From contig CBDIDH010000002.1 of NCBI GenBank assembly GCA_965277595.1, forward strand, positions 2,170,001-2,234,000: DNA of 64,000 nt, read 5' to 3'. A program made the position numbers and the translations under genes. Below the pieces are notes generated by a model, which had not been told where the DNA came from, did no database searches, and was given only the letters and a program-made list of their open reading frames with translations. Shown one piece after another: positions 8,882 to 17,617 of the stretch (its first letter is position 1; each line of letters begins with the position of its first letter). This DNA comes from CBDIDH01 sp965277595 (lineage in GTDB: Bacteria > Planctomycetota > Planctomycetia > Isosphaerales > Isosphaeraceae).

Positions 8882-9748
8882 ATGATGACAACGACCCGAC
8901 ACGTTTCGATCCTCCTCGCCTTCTTGCTCCACGCCGCGAGCCCGGCCGATGCCGACGAACGCCTCGCGGGCATCGCCTGCCGGTCGGTTCATCTGAATTA
9001 CCCCGCGCCCGCGGGCTCGGCCTTTTTAAACGCGGTGACCGTCGAGCGATCGGCGCCCGGGACGTATTTTTGCGTCGGCGGGTTCAATCACGGTTATCTC
9101 GGCCTTCAGGAACTGGGCAACGGCAAGACGCTCGCCATTTTCTCGGTCTGGGACCCCGGCAAGCAAGACGACCCCAACGCCGTCGCCGCCGACCGCCGGG
9201 TCAAGCTGCTCGCAAAAGGCGAGACCAGCCGCGTCGGCCGGTTCGGCAACGAGGGAACCGGCGGTCAGTCGTTTCTTGACATCGACTGGAAGGTCGGCGT
9301 CCCCTATCGATTCCTCATCACCGCCCGTCCCGAAGGCGATCGGACCGCCTACGCGGCCTATATTGCCCCGCCGGATATCAAAGCCTGGCAGCTCATTGCG
9401 TCGTTCTCGACGATCACCGGCGGCGCTCCGTTGAAGGGTTATTACGCCTTTATCGAGGATTTCCGCCGCGATCGGGTTTCCGCCACCCGCGAGCGCAGAG
9501 CGCGATTTGGTCCCGGCTGGGTCCTTGCCGAGAAGGACAGGCGCTGGACCCCATTCCTTCAGGCCCGATTCACCGCCGACCGCAACCCGTCGGTCGCGAT
9601 TGATGCCGGTCAGGCCGACGGCCTGTTTTTGCTCGCCACCGGCGGCCCGACGACCAACACCCACACCCCGCTCGGCCAGTCGATCACGCTGGACAGCCCC
9701 TTGAAGAATCGCGACGAGATGCCGGAAGGGTTCCCGCCGTTGCCCTGA
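8882..9748 (+). CDS. Secreted DUF3472 domain protein
   Basis: The 288-residue product has a signal peptide (LLAFLLHAASPADA) and then a DUF3472-type domain recognisable from the order RSVHLNYPAP, NAVTVERSAPGTYFCVGGF, GYLGLQELGNGK, FSVWDPG, GRFGNEGTGGQSF and YYAFIEDFRRDR. DUF3472 proteins are exported, often in bacteria with many polysaccharide-degrading enzymes, and a carbohydrate-associated role is suspected but not shown. The start at 8882 is the first ATG of the signal peptide. Confidence 0.88.
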   Translation: MMTTTRHVSILLAFLLHAASPADADERLAGIACRSVHLNYPAPAGSAFLNAVTVERSAPGTYFCVGGFNHGYLGLQELGNGKTLAIFSVWDPGKQDDPNAVAADRRVKLLAKGETSRVGRFGNEGTGGQSFLDIDWKVGVPYRFLITARPEGDRTAYAAYIAPPDIKAWQLIASFSTITGGAPLKGYYAFIEDFRRDRVSATRERRARFGPGWVLAEKDRRWTPFLQARFTADRNPSVAIDAGQADGLFLLATGGPTTNTHTPLGQSITLDSPLKNRDEMPEGFPPLP

Positions 9749-9930
9749 TTGGAATCTGAAAGTGAGCCGCTTGTCGTTTGCTGTTCGGCCTTTGGGTCGT
9801 TGTCGCCGTTCTGGAAGCTCCGGGCAGGGGTGGACATGCCCCCGGTCGTCGGCTAAACTTCGTTCATGAACGTTGTTCATCGAAAGTTCAATATTTTTGA
9901 ACCAGAAGGCACTGGGTCGGGGGGTCTTCG

Positions 9931-11325
9931 ATGACCGCTTGCGAGGGATTTCGCAAGGTGGGTCTGACCCGGCGCCAGGCGCTTCGAGCCGGGAGCCTGG
10001 CGCTGACGGGTCTTGGCCTCGGCGCTCTCTTCGCGGGCCGAGAGCACGCCCAGGCGGCTCAGATCGCTCGATCGGCGGCGCGTGGCTTCGGCAAGGCGAA
10101 GTCGTGCATCATGATCTTTCAGTGGGGCGGCCCTAGCCAGCTCGAAACCTGGGACCTCAAACCCGACGCCCCCGACGGCATTCGAGGCGATTTCAAGCCG
10201 ATCCAGACCGCCACGCCGGGCATTCAGATCAGCGAACATTTTCCGCTTCTGGCGCGTCAGACCGACCGCCTGGCGATCATCCGGTCATTGAATCACGACG
10301 ACCCCGCGCACCTGTCAACCGCTCACTGGACCCTGACCGGCCACACCGCTCCGAAGCAGAAGTCCGACGCCGACGGCCCCTCGGCCAACGACTCACCGCA
10401 TCTGGGGGCGATCATCTCGAAGTGTCGGCCGACGCCTGGCGCCTTGCCTTCGGCGGTGACGATGCCCTGGACGGTCGCCCACCCCGCGGCGCCCGGCGGT
10501 CGAGCCCCCGGTCAAGACGCCGGCTGGCTCGGCAAGACGTATGACCCCTTTCGGATCGAGGGCGATCCCAACGACCCTGGGTTCACCGTCGCCGGGCTTG
10601 ACCTGCCCCCCGGAATCACTCCCGAACGGTTCGCCGGCCGACGCGCCTGGGTTTCCGAGACCGGCCCCGCGCCGATCTTGACCGGCCGATCGGCCTCGAC
10701 CTGGGATTCGGTGCAGGCCCGCGCCTTTGATGCCCTTGGCTCGGCTCACGCCCGGGGCGCCTTTCGGGTCGACCGCGAAGATCCGAGGATTCGCGACCGT
10801 TACGGCCGACACATTCACGGGCAATGCCTGCTCCTGGCGCGTCGCCTTGTCGAGGCGGGGGTCGGGCTCGTCACGGTCAACTGGCACAACGACGGTCAGA
10901 ACTTCTGGGATACGCATACCGATAATTTCAACCACCTCAAGAACCGCCTGATGCCCCCGGCCGATCAGGGATTCAACGCCCTTCTTGATGATCTCGCCTG
11001 GCGCGGCCTGCTCGACGAAACCCTCGTCGTCTGGGTCGGCGAGTTCGGCCGGAACCCGAAGATCACCCGCGCCAATGCCGGACGCGAGCACTGGCCGCGC
11101 TGTTATTCGGGCGTTCTCGCCGGGGGCGGCATCGCGGGCGGTCAGGTCTTTGGCGCTTCCGACCGCTGGGCCGCCTATCCGGCGCGTGATCCCGTCGGCC
11201 CGGCCGACCTTGGCGCCACGATCCTCCATGCGCTCGGGATCGATCCCGCCACCGAGCTTCTCGACCCCCTCGGCCGTCCTCTCCAGGTCAACACCGGCCA
11301 GCCGATTGCGACGCTTTTCGGCTGA
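9931..11325 (+). CDS. Tat-exported DUF1501 protein
   Basis: The 464-residue protein begins with a twin-arginine leader (LTRRQALRAGSLALTGLGLG) and continues as a DUF1501 domain, seen in IMIFQWGGPSQLETWD near the start, SLNHDDPAHLSTAHW, a TVNWHND motif, and VVWVGEFGRNPKI with GREHWPRCYSG near the end. DUF1501 proteins are sulfatase/alkaline-phosphatase-superfamily-like and very abundant in planctomycetes, usually paired with DUF1549/DUF1553 cytochrome proteins. This copy has no such partner beside it; compare the pair at 56899-60326. The product is probably periplasmic. The substrate is unknown. Confidence 0.92.
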   Translation: MTACEGFRKVGLTRRQALRAGSLALTGLGLGALFAGREHAQAAQIARSAARGFGKAKSCIMIFQWGGPSQLETWDLKPDAPDGIRGDFKPIQTATPGIQISEHFPLLARQTDRLAIIRSLNHDDPAHLSTAHWTLTGHTAPKQKSDADGPSANDSPHLGAIISKCRPTPGALPSAVTMPWTVAHPAAPGGRAPGQDAGWLGKTYDPFRIEGDPNDPGFTVAGLDLPPGITPERFAGRRAWVSETGPAPILTGRSASTWDSVQARAFDALGSAHARGAFRVDREDPRIRDRYGRHIHGQCLLLARRLVEAGVGLVTVNWHNDGQNFWDTHTDNFNHLKNRLMPPADQGFNALLDDLAWRGLLDETLVVWVGEFGRNPKITRANAGREHWPRCYSGVLAGGGIAGGQVFGASDRWAAYPARDPVGPADLGATILHALGIDPATELLDPLGRPLQVNTGQPIATLFG

Positions 11326-11461
11326 ACGATCGACAATCAGGGTCTTCCTTGCCTTGCCCAGGGACGCAAAGGCCCGACCATTGGCCCTTGTCGTTCGATC
11401 GGGACGCCGCCATACTACAAGAGTCGAAGTCGCGGCGGAAAATCCCGGGAGGGCCGTTCTC

Positions 11462-13756
11462 ATGACCGCTCAAGGCTGGCGTCTCGCGTTCCTGACCGGG
11501 TTTATCGCGGCGCTCTGTGTCATGGCGGGCGCGGGCGAAACGACCGCCGCCGTCACGCGAGACGAGGTTGAGAACGCCATCAAGCGCGCGGTCCATTATC
11601 TCAAGGACCAGCAACGCGGGGATGGTTCCTGGATCGACGTCGACAAGGAAGCCCACACGGGAACGACCAGTCTCGTTGTTCTCTCGCTCTTGACGGCCGG
11701 TGAGCCGACGAATTCCGACACGATCACCCGGGCGCTTGACTATCTCCGCAAGTTCACGCCCGAGCAACTTCGGAGCGTCTACGCGGTCTCGTTGCAAACG
11801 ATGGTCTTCGCCGCGGCGACACCGGAGCGCGATCAGATCAAGATCGCCGCGAACGTCGCCTGGCTCGAACGCGCGCAGATCAAGGCGGGCGACCGCGTTC
11901 CCTGGCCCGGTTCCTGGTCGTATACCGATTTCAAGGAACGGCCAGGCGATAACTCGAACACCCAGTACGCCCTGCTCGGCCTGAACTCCGCGTCCGAGGT
12001 CGGCGTGCCGGTCAAGCCCGAGGTCTGGACGCTCTCGCGAACCTACTGGGAACGTTACCAGCACAACGACGGAAGCTGGGCCTATACACCCGATTCCAAC
12101 GCGCCATCGACGGCGAGCATGTCGTGCGCGGGAATTTCCAGCCTGATTATCACCGGCCTGAAGCGGTTCCAGGGGCAGGAATTTCTCGTTGGCGACCGGA
12201 TTCAGAACTGCGGCCTCGGCGGCGAGAACAAGCACCTCCGCAAGGCGACCGACTGGATGGCGCAGCATTTCCGGGTCGGTGAGAACTTCGGCAACGGCCA
12301 GCAGTGGAAATATTATTATCTTTACGGCATGGAGCGCGCGGGGCGGCTCACGGGCAACCGCTTTTTTGGCGAGCATGACTGGTATCGCGAGGGGGCCGAG
12401 GAACTCGTCCATGACCAGGACCGCTTTGACGGCTTCTGGCAAGGGGCACTTTACGAAAACAACCGGCTCGTCGCCACCAGTTTTTCGCTCCTCTTTCTGG
12501 CCAAGGGACGCGCCCCGGTCGTCATTAACAAGCTCTGGCACGCCCCAGGATCAGACTGGAACAACGACCCGGACGATGTGCGCAACCTTGTGAACGTGGT
12601 TTCACGCGACTGGAAGCACCTGGTGACCTGGCAGGTCGTGAATCCGAACGTCGCCTCGGTGCAAGACCTGCTCCAGGCGCCGATCGTTTTTCTGAACGGT
12701 CACAATGCTCCTGAGTTGACGGCCGAAGGAAAAAAGAACCTCCGCGATTATGTCGAGCAAGGCGGGTTCATCTTCGCCGAAGCCTGTTGCTCGCGTGTCG
12801 AGTTCGACAAAGGGTTTCATGCGCTGATGAAAGAGGTTTTTCCCGAGCCCGAATACAAGCTCCACCCGCTCGCCGAGGAACACGCGGTCTGGCGGTCGCG
12901 TCACCTGTTGAAGCCGGACATTCATCCGCTCTGGGGGATCGAGCACGGCTGCCGGACGGTGGTGATTTACTCGCCCGAGGATCTCTCGTGCTACTGGAAC
13001 CAGTCGGAAGCGAACCCGTCCAACACGGCGGTCATCAAGTCGCTGCGGGTCGGCCAGAACGTCGTTGACTACGCGACCGGCCGCGAGCTACCCGCCGACA
13101 AGCTCACCGTCCACGAGGTCCGCGACTTCCGCCCCGAGTCCGCGAAGCGAAACGCTCTTCAGGTCGCCAAGCTCCGGCACGCGGGCGACTGGAACGTTGC
13201 CCCCCTGGCGGTGCCGAACCTGATGACCTCGCTCCGCGACAAGATCGGGCTCGACGTGGTGGTCAATCACAAGGAACTTTTTCCGCGCGACCCGAACCTC
13301 AGGAATTTCCCGCTGGTGTACATCCACGGCCGGGCCTCGCTCTCCTTCGGCAAGGACGACCTCGATGCCCTTCGCAAGCACCTCGACCCCGGCGGCGGTA
13401 CTCTCTTCGCCGACGCCGCTTGCGGCAGCCCCGCCTTTGACACCGCCTTTCGACGATTCGTCGCCGCGATGCTTCCCGACAATCCTCTCGTGCCGATCCC
13501 CCGCGATGACGAGATTTATACGAAGAAGGTCGGCTACGACCTCGCGGACTCTCAGTACAGCAAGGCCGCGGGGGGCGGTCGCGATTTTCCCCAGCTTGAA
13601 GGGGTGAAGATCAACGGCCACTGGGCGGTGATTTATTCCAAGTACGACATCGGCTGCGCCCTCGAACGCCACCAGGGGCTTGACTGCAAGGGCTACGACC
13701 CCAGAAGCGCCGAGCAGATCGCCACGAATATCGTCATCTATTCCACGCTCCCCTGA
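11462..13756 (+). CDS. Secreted terpene-cyclase-fold plus double DUF4159 protein
   Basis: The ATG at 11462 has GGGAGGG about 10 bases upstream and starts a signal peptide, giving 764 residues. Residues about 30-350 form an alpha/alpha toroid of the squalene-cyclase or prenyltransferase type, with repeated QQRGDGSW and HNDGSWAY motifs. Two DUF4159-like segments follow: one from WHAPGSDWNNDPDDVRNL to GIEHGC, and one from KLRHAGDWNVAP to the C-terminus. DUF4159 resembles a class I glutaminase-like fold. No catalytic acid motif of a true cyclase was seen, so a binding or structural role in the cell envelope is the safer inference. The gene follows the DUF1501 gene by 136 bases. Confidence 0.88.
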   Translation: MTAQGWRLAFLTGFIAALCVMAGAGETTAAVTRDEVENAIKRAVHYLKDQQRGDGSWIDVDKEAHTGTTSLVVLSLLTAGEPTNSDTITRALDYLRKFTPEQLRSVYAVSLQTMVFAAATPERDQIKIAANVAWLERAQIKAGDRVPWPGSWSYTDFKERPGDNSNTQYALLGLNSASEVGVPVKPEVWTLSRTYWERYQHNDGSWAYTPDSNAPSTASMSCAGISSLIITGLKRFQGQEFLVGDRIQNCGLGGENKHLRKATDWMAQHFRVGENFGNGQQWKYYYLYGMERAGRLTGNRFFGEHDWYREGAEELVHDQDRFDGFWQGALYENNRLVATSFSLLFLAKGRAPVVINKLWHAPGSDWNNDPDDVRNLVNVVSRDWKHLVTWQVVNPNVASVQDLLQAPIVFLNGHNAPELTAEGKKNLRDYVEQGGFIFAEACCSRVEFDKGFHALMKEVFPEPEYKLHPLAEEHAVWRSRHLLKPDIHPLWGIEHGCRTVVIYSPEDLSCYWNQSEANPSNTAVIKSLRVGQNVVDYATGRELPADKLTVHEVRDFRPESAKRNALQVAKLRHAGDWNVAPLAVPNLMTSLRDKIGLDVVVNHKELFPRDPNLRNFPLVYIHGRASLSFGKDDLDALRKHLDPGGGTLFADAACGSPAFDTAFRRFVAAMLPDNPLVPIPRDDEIYTKKVGYDLADSQYSKAAGGGRDFPQLEGVKINGHWAVIYSKYDIGCALERHQGLDCKGYDPRSAEQIATNIVIYSTLP

Positions 13757-13799
13757 CCTCGCCATTGTGGGTCGCGGGCCGAGGCCGCTTCGTTTTTAA

Positions 13800-13872
13800 A
13801 ATGACCGATGACCGATGACCGAGAATTCCACCGTCCTTGGTCATCGGTCCTTGGTCATTGATCCTTCGTCAA
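13800..13872. repeat. Palindromic GATGACC heptamer repeat
   Basis: Three tandem (GA)TGACCGA-type heptamers on the left face a right arm of CCTTGGTCATCGGTCC and CTTGGTCATTGATCC, forming a hairpin with a loop of about 10 bases. It lies 40 bases after the DUF4159 gene and before the FKBP gene. It belongs to the GACCGATGACC family found at a dozen places in the window. A transcription-termination role is possible from position. Confidence 0.8.
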
Positions 13873-14051
13873 GTCAAGGAAAGATCGCGCGGGCCGGGCG
13901 AGACTCGCCTATCCCCGGGTTGGGGTGGTCGGTTAAGATCGCGCCTTGTGTTTTGCAACAAGATGGCGAGGGGTCTCCGCGCCGGGGCGTACCGGGCGCG
14001 TTCAGGAATCGTGCCTCTCTTCTCACCAGGGATTTCAAGGACAGTCAACGG

Positions 14052-14798
14052 ATGAAGTCGTTCATCGTCGCGGTGGTCGGATTGTCGGTCGCGATCGTCT
14101 CGGGCGTGGCCGTCGGCCAGGACACGCCGAAGGCAGCGGCGCCCGCCGGTGCCGCCGCCGCCCCGGCCACGGGCAAAGACCTGACCGCAAAGGCCAGCTA
14201 CGGAATCGGCCTGAACCTCGGGCGCAACATCAAGGCCGCCGGGGCCGAGATCGACCCCGACATGCTCGTCAAGGGAGTCAAGGACGCTCTCAGTGGCGCC
14301 AAGCCGATGCTCTCCGACGAGCAAATCCAGGCGGCCATGAAGGACTTCCAGCAGCAGCTCATGGCCCGACGCGCCGACGAGGCCAAGGGAGCCGCCGAGA
14401 AGAACAAGAAGGCCGGCGACGCCTTCCTCGCCGCCAACAAGGCCAAGCCGGGCGTCGTCACCCTGCCGAGCGGCCTTCAGTACAAGGTCGTCAAGGAAGG
14501 GACCGGCCAGGTCCCCAGGGCCACCGACACCGTGACCACGAACTACCGCGGCACCCTGATCGACGGCACCGAGTTCGATAGCTCTTACAAGCGGAACGAG
14601 CCGGCCAGCTTCCCGGTCAACGGCGTGATTCGCGGCTGGACCGAGGCCCTTCAGAAGATGAAGGTCGGCTCCAAGTGGCAACTCGTCATTCCCGCCGAGC
14701 TTGCCTACGGCGAGAGCCCCCCGCCCGGCTCGCCGATCGGCCCGAACTCGGTCCTCGTCTTCGACATTGACCTGCTCGGCATCGGCGAAGGCCGCTGA
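14052..14798 (+). CDS. Exported FKBP-type peptidyl-prolyl isomerase (FkpA/Mip-like)
   Basis: The ATG at 14052 follows AAGGACAG and starts a 22-residue signal peptide ending VAVGQ. The 248-residue protein has an N-terminal helical dimerisation domain (KASYGIGLNLGRNIKAAG, then a Lys/Ala-rich helix) and a C-terminal FKBP domain (about 140-248) with the pattern GLQYKVVKEGTG, YRGTLIDGTEFDSSY, VIRGWTEALQKMKVGSKW and IPAELAYGE. This is the FkpA/Mip layout. It should assist folding of exported proteins in the periplasm. Longer open frames upstream run through the heptamer repeat and are not credible. Confidence 0.95.
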   Translation: MKSFIVAVVGLSVAIVSGVAVGQDTPKAAAPAGAAAAPATGKDLTAKASYGIGLNLGRNIKAAGAEIDPDMLVKGVKDALSGAKPMLSDEQIQAAMKDFQQQLMARRADEAKGAAEKNKKAGDAFLAANKAKPGVVTLPSGLQYKVVKEGTGQVPRATDTVTTNYRGTLIDGTEFDSSYKRNEPASFPVNGVIRGWTEALQKMKVGSKWQLVIPAELAYGESPPPGSPIGPNSVLVFDIDLLGIGEGR

Positions 14799-14844
14799 AG
14801 TCAGGGCGTCACTGGTGGCTTGTCCTGAATCTCAAAACAAAAGT

Positions 14845-14884
14845 GCGGGCGATCGAGAAAGCGTGATCTTTCTCGATCGCCCGC
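14845..14884. terminator. Bidirectional stem-loop terminator
   Basis: A perfect 17-bp stem (14845-14861 with 14868-14884) encloses a 6-base loop. It lies between the convergent FKBP gene and the gene at 14902. The left flank is A-rich (CAAAACAAAAG) and the right flank is T-rich (TCTTCGTCTTTG), so it could end transcripts in both directions. Confidence 0.9.
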
Positions 14885-14901
14885 TCTTCGTCTTTGTGCG
14901 T

Positions 14902-15246
14902 TTATCGAACCCGCCTGAGAAAGACGACGCCCATCACGACCGCCCAGGCAATCGCCAGCGGAACGGCCGTCGAGGCTCGCCAGGTCCCGCCGCTGAGGTA
15001 GCGCGAGGAATAGCGCGTCATGTCAACGCGAGTCTCACGCGACCAGGTCCCGATCGCGTCGAGAATCGGCGTGTCGGGCTCATAGTGCGATCCGGTGACA
15101 GACATCCAGTTGCCCACGAAAACCTTGCCGCCTTCAAAGACGAGGGGGGCAACCAGCATGCAGAGGCCGAAGAAAAGGACGGTGGGAATCCGGGAACGCT
15201 TGCCGCGTTCGGAGTCGGCCTGGGCGGGATTGTAAAACGTCCTCAT
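14902..15246 (-). CDS. Small two-helix membrane protein
   Basis: The product is 114 residues with a hydrophobic segment at about 22-38 (VLFFGLCMLVAPLVF) and another near the C-terminus (VPLAIAWAVVMGVVFL), separated by a polar loop that would face outside. AGGAGAG lies just upstream of the ATG at 15246. It is the last gene of the leftward Tad block, 77 bases after tadC. The gap contains AT-rich GATC/AATC tandem units (15257-15290). I recognise no family; a link to pilus assembly is only positional. Confidence 0.65.
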   Translation of the reverse strand: MRTFYNPAQADSERGKRSRIPTVLFFGLCMLVAPLVFEGGKVFVGNWMSVTGSHYEPDTPILDAIGTWSRETRVDMTRYSSRYLSGGTWRASTAVPLAIAWAVVMGVVFLRRVR

Positions 15247-15323
15247 ACTCTCCTCGATCTCGATCGATCGATCAATCGATCAATCGACCTCAATGATATT
15301 GCAAGTAAGGCGAGAGCGGTCGG

Positions 15324-16268
15324 TCACTTCATCATCGTCGTGGCGATCTGGATACCGGCGGGGCCGACGAGCACCACGAAGACGCCGGGGAAGATGAACA
15401 GAACCAAAGGAATCATGATCTTCACGGCCGTCTGCGCCGCGCGTTCCTCGGCAAGCTGCCGACGCTTCGTCCGCATCGAATCCGATTGCACCCGAAGCGC
15501 CGAGCCGATGCTCGACCCGAATTTCTCCGCCTGAATGATCACCGCGGCCAGCGCCCGGACGTCGTCAACGCCGGTTCGAATACCCAGGTCGCGGAGCACG
15601 TCTTTGCGGGCACGCCCCATCTGGACCTGAAAATTGGCGATGGCGAATTCCTCGCAAAGTGCAGCGCACGAGGTCGCCAGTTCAGTCGTCACCCGACGCA
15701 TCGCGATGTCCAGGCCGAGACCCGCCTCGACGCAAACGACCATCAGGTCGAGCGCATCGGGCATTCCCAGGAAGATCGACTCCGCGCGCTTCTTCTTGAT
15801 GTTGCCGACGACGAACCCGGGCAGGTAAAACCCAAGGCCGGCCGCGAGGATGACATACGTGATCCCCGCCTGCGTCATTCCCATCTTGCCAATCACCAGC
15901 GGAGCGACGATCGCCGCGAAGAGCAGCATCGTCAGGACCTTCATTCCGTGATAGACCGCCACGGCGTTCTCGCCACGGAAGCCGGCGTTGAGAAGTTCCA
16001 GGCGGATCTTGCCAAGCGCCTGCTCGTTGCTCGGTTTTAACGACGATCCCAGGCGGGTCGCCGCCTTGGCCACCTTCGCCTGAAACCGGTCTTGCTGGCG
16101 AGCAATCGTCGCCGCGTCGGGGCGTCGCGCGGTCGGGTTCAAGACGCGCTTGAGGCGTTCCTCGGCGTTGACGGGTTTGTCGGCGATGACGGACATCACC
16201 ACCCAGACTCCCAGCGTCATCGCCAGGAAGACCGCGAGCGGGACGAGTGTTTCCAGGGTCATCTTCAT
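15324..16268 (-). CDS. tadC: Tad pilus inner-membrane platform protein TadC
   Basis: The 314-residue protein is a type II secretion F family member. It has N-terminal hydrophobic helices, a GMPDALDLMVVCVEAGLGLD segment with the conserved Asp/Leu and GLGLD pattern, and C-terminal membrane helices (KIMIPLVLFIFPGVFVVLVGP). It starts 6 bases after the tadB stop, so translation is coupled. With TadB it forms the platform around the CpaF/TadA ATPase for Flp pilus assembly. Confidence 0.95.
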   Translation of the reverse strand: MKMTLETLVPLAVFLAMTLGVWVVMSVIADKPVNAEERLKRVLNPTARRPDAATIARQQDRFQAKVAKAATRLGSSLKPSNEQALGKIRLELLNAGFRGENAVAVYHGMKVLTMLLFAAIVAPLVIGKMGMTQAGITYVILAAGLGFYLPGFVVGNIKKKRAESIFLGMPDALDLMVVCVEAGLGLDIAMRRVTTELATSCAALCEEFAIANFQVQMGRARKDVLRDLGIRTGVDDVRALAAVIIQAEKFGSSIGSALRVQSDSMRTKRRQLAEERAAQTAVKIMIPLVLFIFPGVFVVLVGPAGIQIATTMMK

Positions 16269-16274
16269 GATTCG

Positions 16275-17243
16275 CTACACCTTGATCTGTACGATCTTCC
16301 GGATCGCCCACGCGCCGACGAGCTGAAAGGCCGCCGTGACCATCAGCATCTTGTTGCCGAGCGGGGTGTTGAACAGCGGCTCGACATATTTGTAGTTCGA
16401 CATCGACAGGAACCCGAGCAGGCCCGGCGGCAAGGCCAGGAGCACGACGCCCGAGAGTCGGCCCTCGGCCGTGAGCGCCTTGACGTGGCCGAAGAGTTCA
16501 AACCGCTGGCGGATCAGCTTGCCGATCTTGTCGAGAACCTCGGCGAGGTCTCCGCCGGTTGATCTCTGAATGATCACCGCGATCACGAAGAAGCGGACGT
16601 CCATCGCCGGAATCCGGTCGGCCATGCCGCGCAGCGACATCTCGATCGGGATGCCGAGGTTCTGCTCTTCGAAAACGCGGCCGAACTCGTCGGCGATCGG
16701 CCCCTTCATTTCCTCGGCAACGAGGCGGAGGCCCGACGCCAGGCCGTGCCCGGCTCGGAGCGCCCGGCCGATCAGCTCGACGGCCTCGGGCATCGCGTCG
16801 AGGAACATTTTTTTCCGCTTGCTCCGCCGATGGTTCAGCCAGAGGAAGGGAATGCCGCCGAGGACCACGGCGCCAACCGGAGCCAGCAGGATGTTCGGCC
16901 CGAAGACCCCGGCGATCAGGCCGCCGATCACCGCCAGGGCGCCGACGATCATCATGAACCGGTTGAAAGGGATACTGACGTCGGCCTGCTCGTAAAGCTT
17001 GTTCAGGTTTTCAACATTCGGGACGACCTTCGACCAGAAGTTGGCCGAGCCGAGGTCGATGGCCGGGGGTCGCATCAAGATCCCGGATGACGGGTCGGCC
17101 TTGACCTTGCGTGGCCCGCTCATGCCTTCAAGCCGCTGTTCGGCCACCGAGCCGAGCGACTTCGAGAGAACCAGCCCCGCGCCGCCGACCAGGAGAATGA
17201 CTGCCACGCCGACGAAGATTGCGATCGAATTGGGGTCGATCAT
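16275..17243 (-). CDS. tadB: Tad pilus inner-membrane platform protein TadB
   Basis: The 322-residue protein shows the TadB layout: an N-terminal helix (AIFVGVAVILLVGGAGLVLS), a middle helix pair (MMIVGALAVIGGLIAGVFGP), a cytoplasmic T2SSF domain with DAMPEAVELIGRALRAGHGL and IQRSTGGDLAEVLDKIG, and C-terminal helices. It pairs with tadC, which follows after 6 bases. A composite repeat lies in the 348-base gap upstream, between it and the membrane protein gene, which may separate it from the cpaA-cpaF part of the locus. Confidence 0.95.
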   Translation of the reverse strand: MIDPNSIAIFVGVAVILLVGGAGLVLSKSLGSVAEQRLEGMSGPRKVKADPSSGILMRPPAIDLGSANFWSKVVPNVENLNKLYEQADVSIPFNRFMMIVGALAVIGGLIAGVFGPNILLAPVGAVVLGGIPFLWLNHRRSKRKKMFLDAMPEAVELIGRALRAGHGLASGLRLVAEEMKGPIADEFGRVFEEQNLGIPIEMSLRGMADRIPAMDVRFFVIAVIIQRSTGGDLAEVLDKIGKLIRQRFELFGHVKALTAEGRLSGVVLLALPPGLLGFLSMSNYKYVEPLFNTPLGNKMLMVTAAFQLVGAWAIRKIVQIKV

Positions 17244-17394
17244 GACGACACGTCATCCTGGAGAGTGACAGAGGAACGGGTCGGCCCCCACCCGTCGGCT
17301 TCGACCGGAAGGACGGCCCTTACAAGGGAATCTAGGTCACGGAATGCAGAGGAGGCGCCGCGTTCACATTGATTCGCCCGGGTCAGGGGTTTGG

Positions 17395-17617
17395 ATGACC
17401 GATGACCAATGACCAACAGAGTTAGTGCGCTGTTGTCGTAAGGCCAAAGGGCAGAAAGCCACAGGAAACAGGACAAAAGGGAAAATCTCCCCTCTGCCCT
17501 TTTTATCCTTTTTTCTTTGACCCTACGTCGAAAGTAGCCCGCCTTACGCAACAACTCTAATGACCGATGATCGATGGATTGTTTCGATTGGTCATTGGTC
17601 ATTGGTTATCGGTCGTC
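17395..17617. repeat. Nested palindromic repeat: heptamers around a TIR-like element
   Basis: Outer arms of GATGACCGATGACC type (about 17396-17415) and GGTCATTGGTCATTGG type (about 17588-17607) enclose an inverted repeat: GAGTT plus GTTGtCGTAAGGC (17419-17444, with an 8-base insertion) against GCCTTACGCAACAACTC (17541-17557). Inside this lies a third palindrome of the AAAGGGCAG/CTGCCCTTT type. The inner inverted repeat looks like a terminal repeat of a small transposable element inserted into the heptamer repeat. No clean target duplication was found. Confidence 0.6.
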
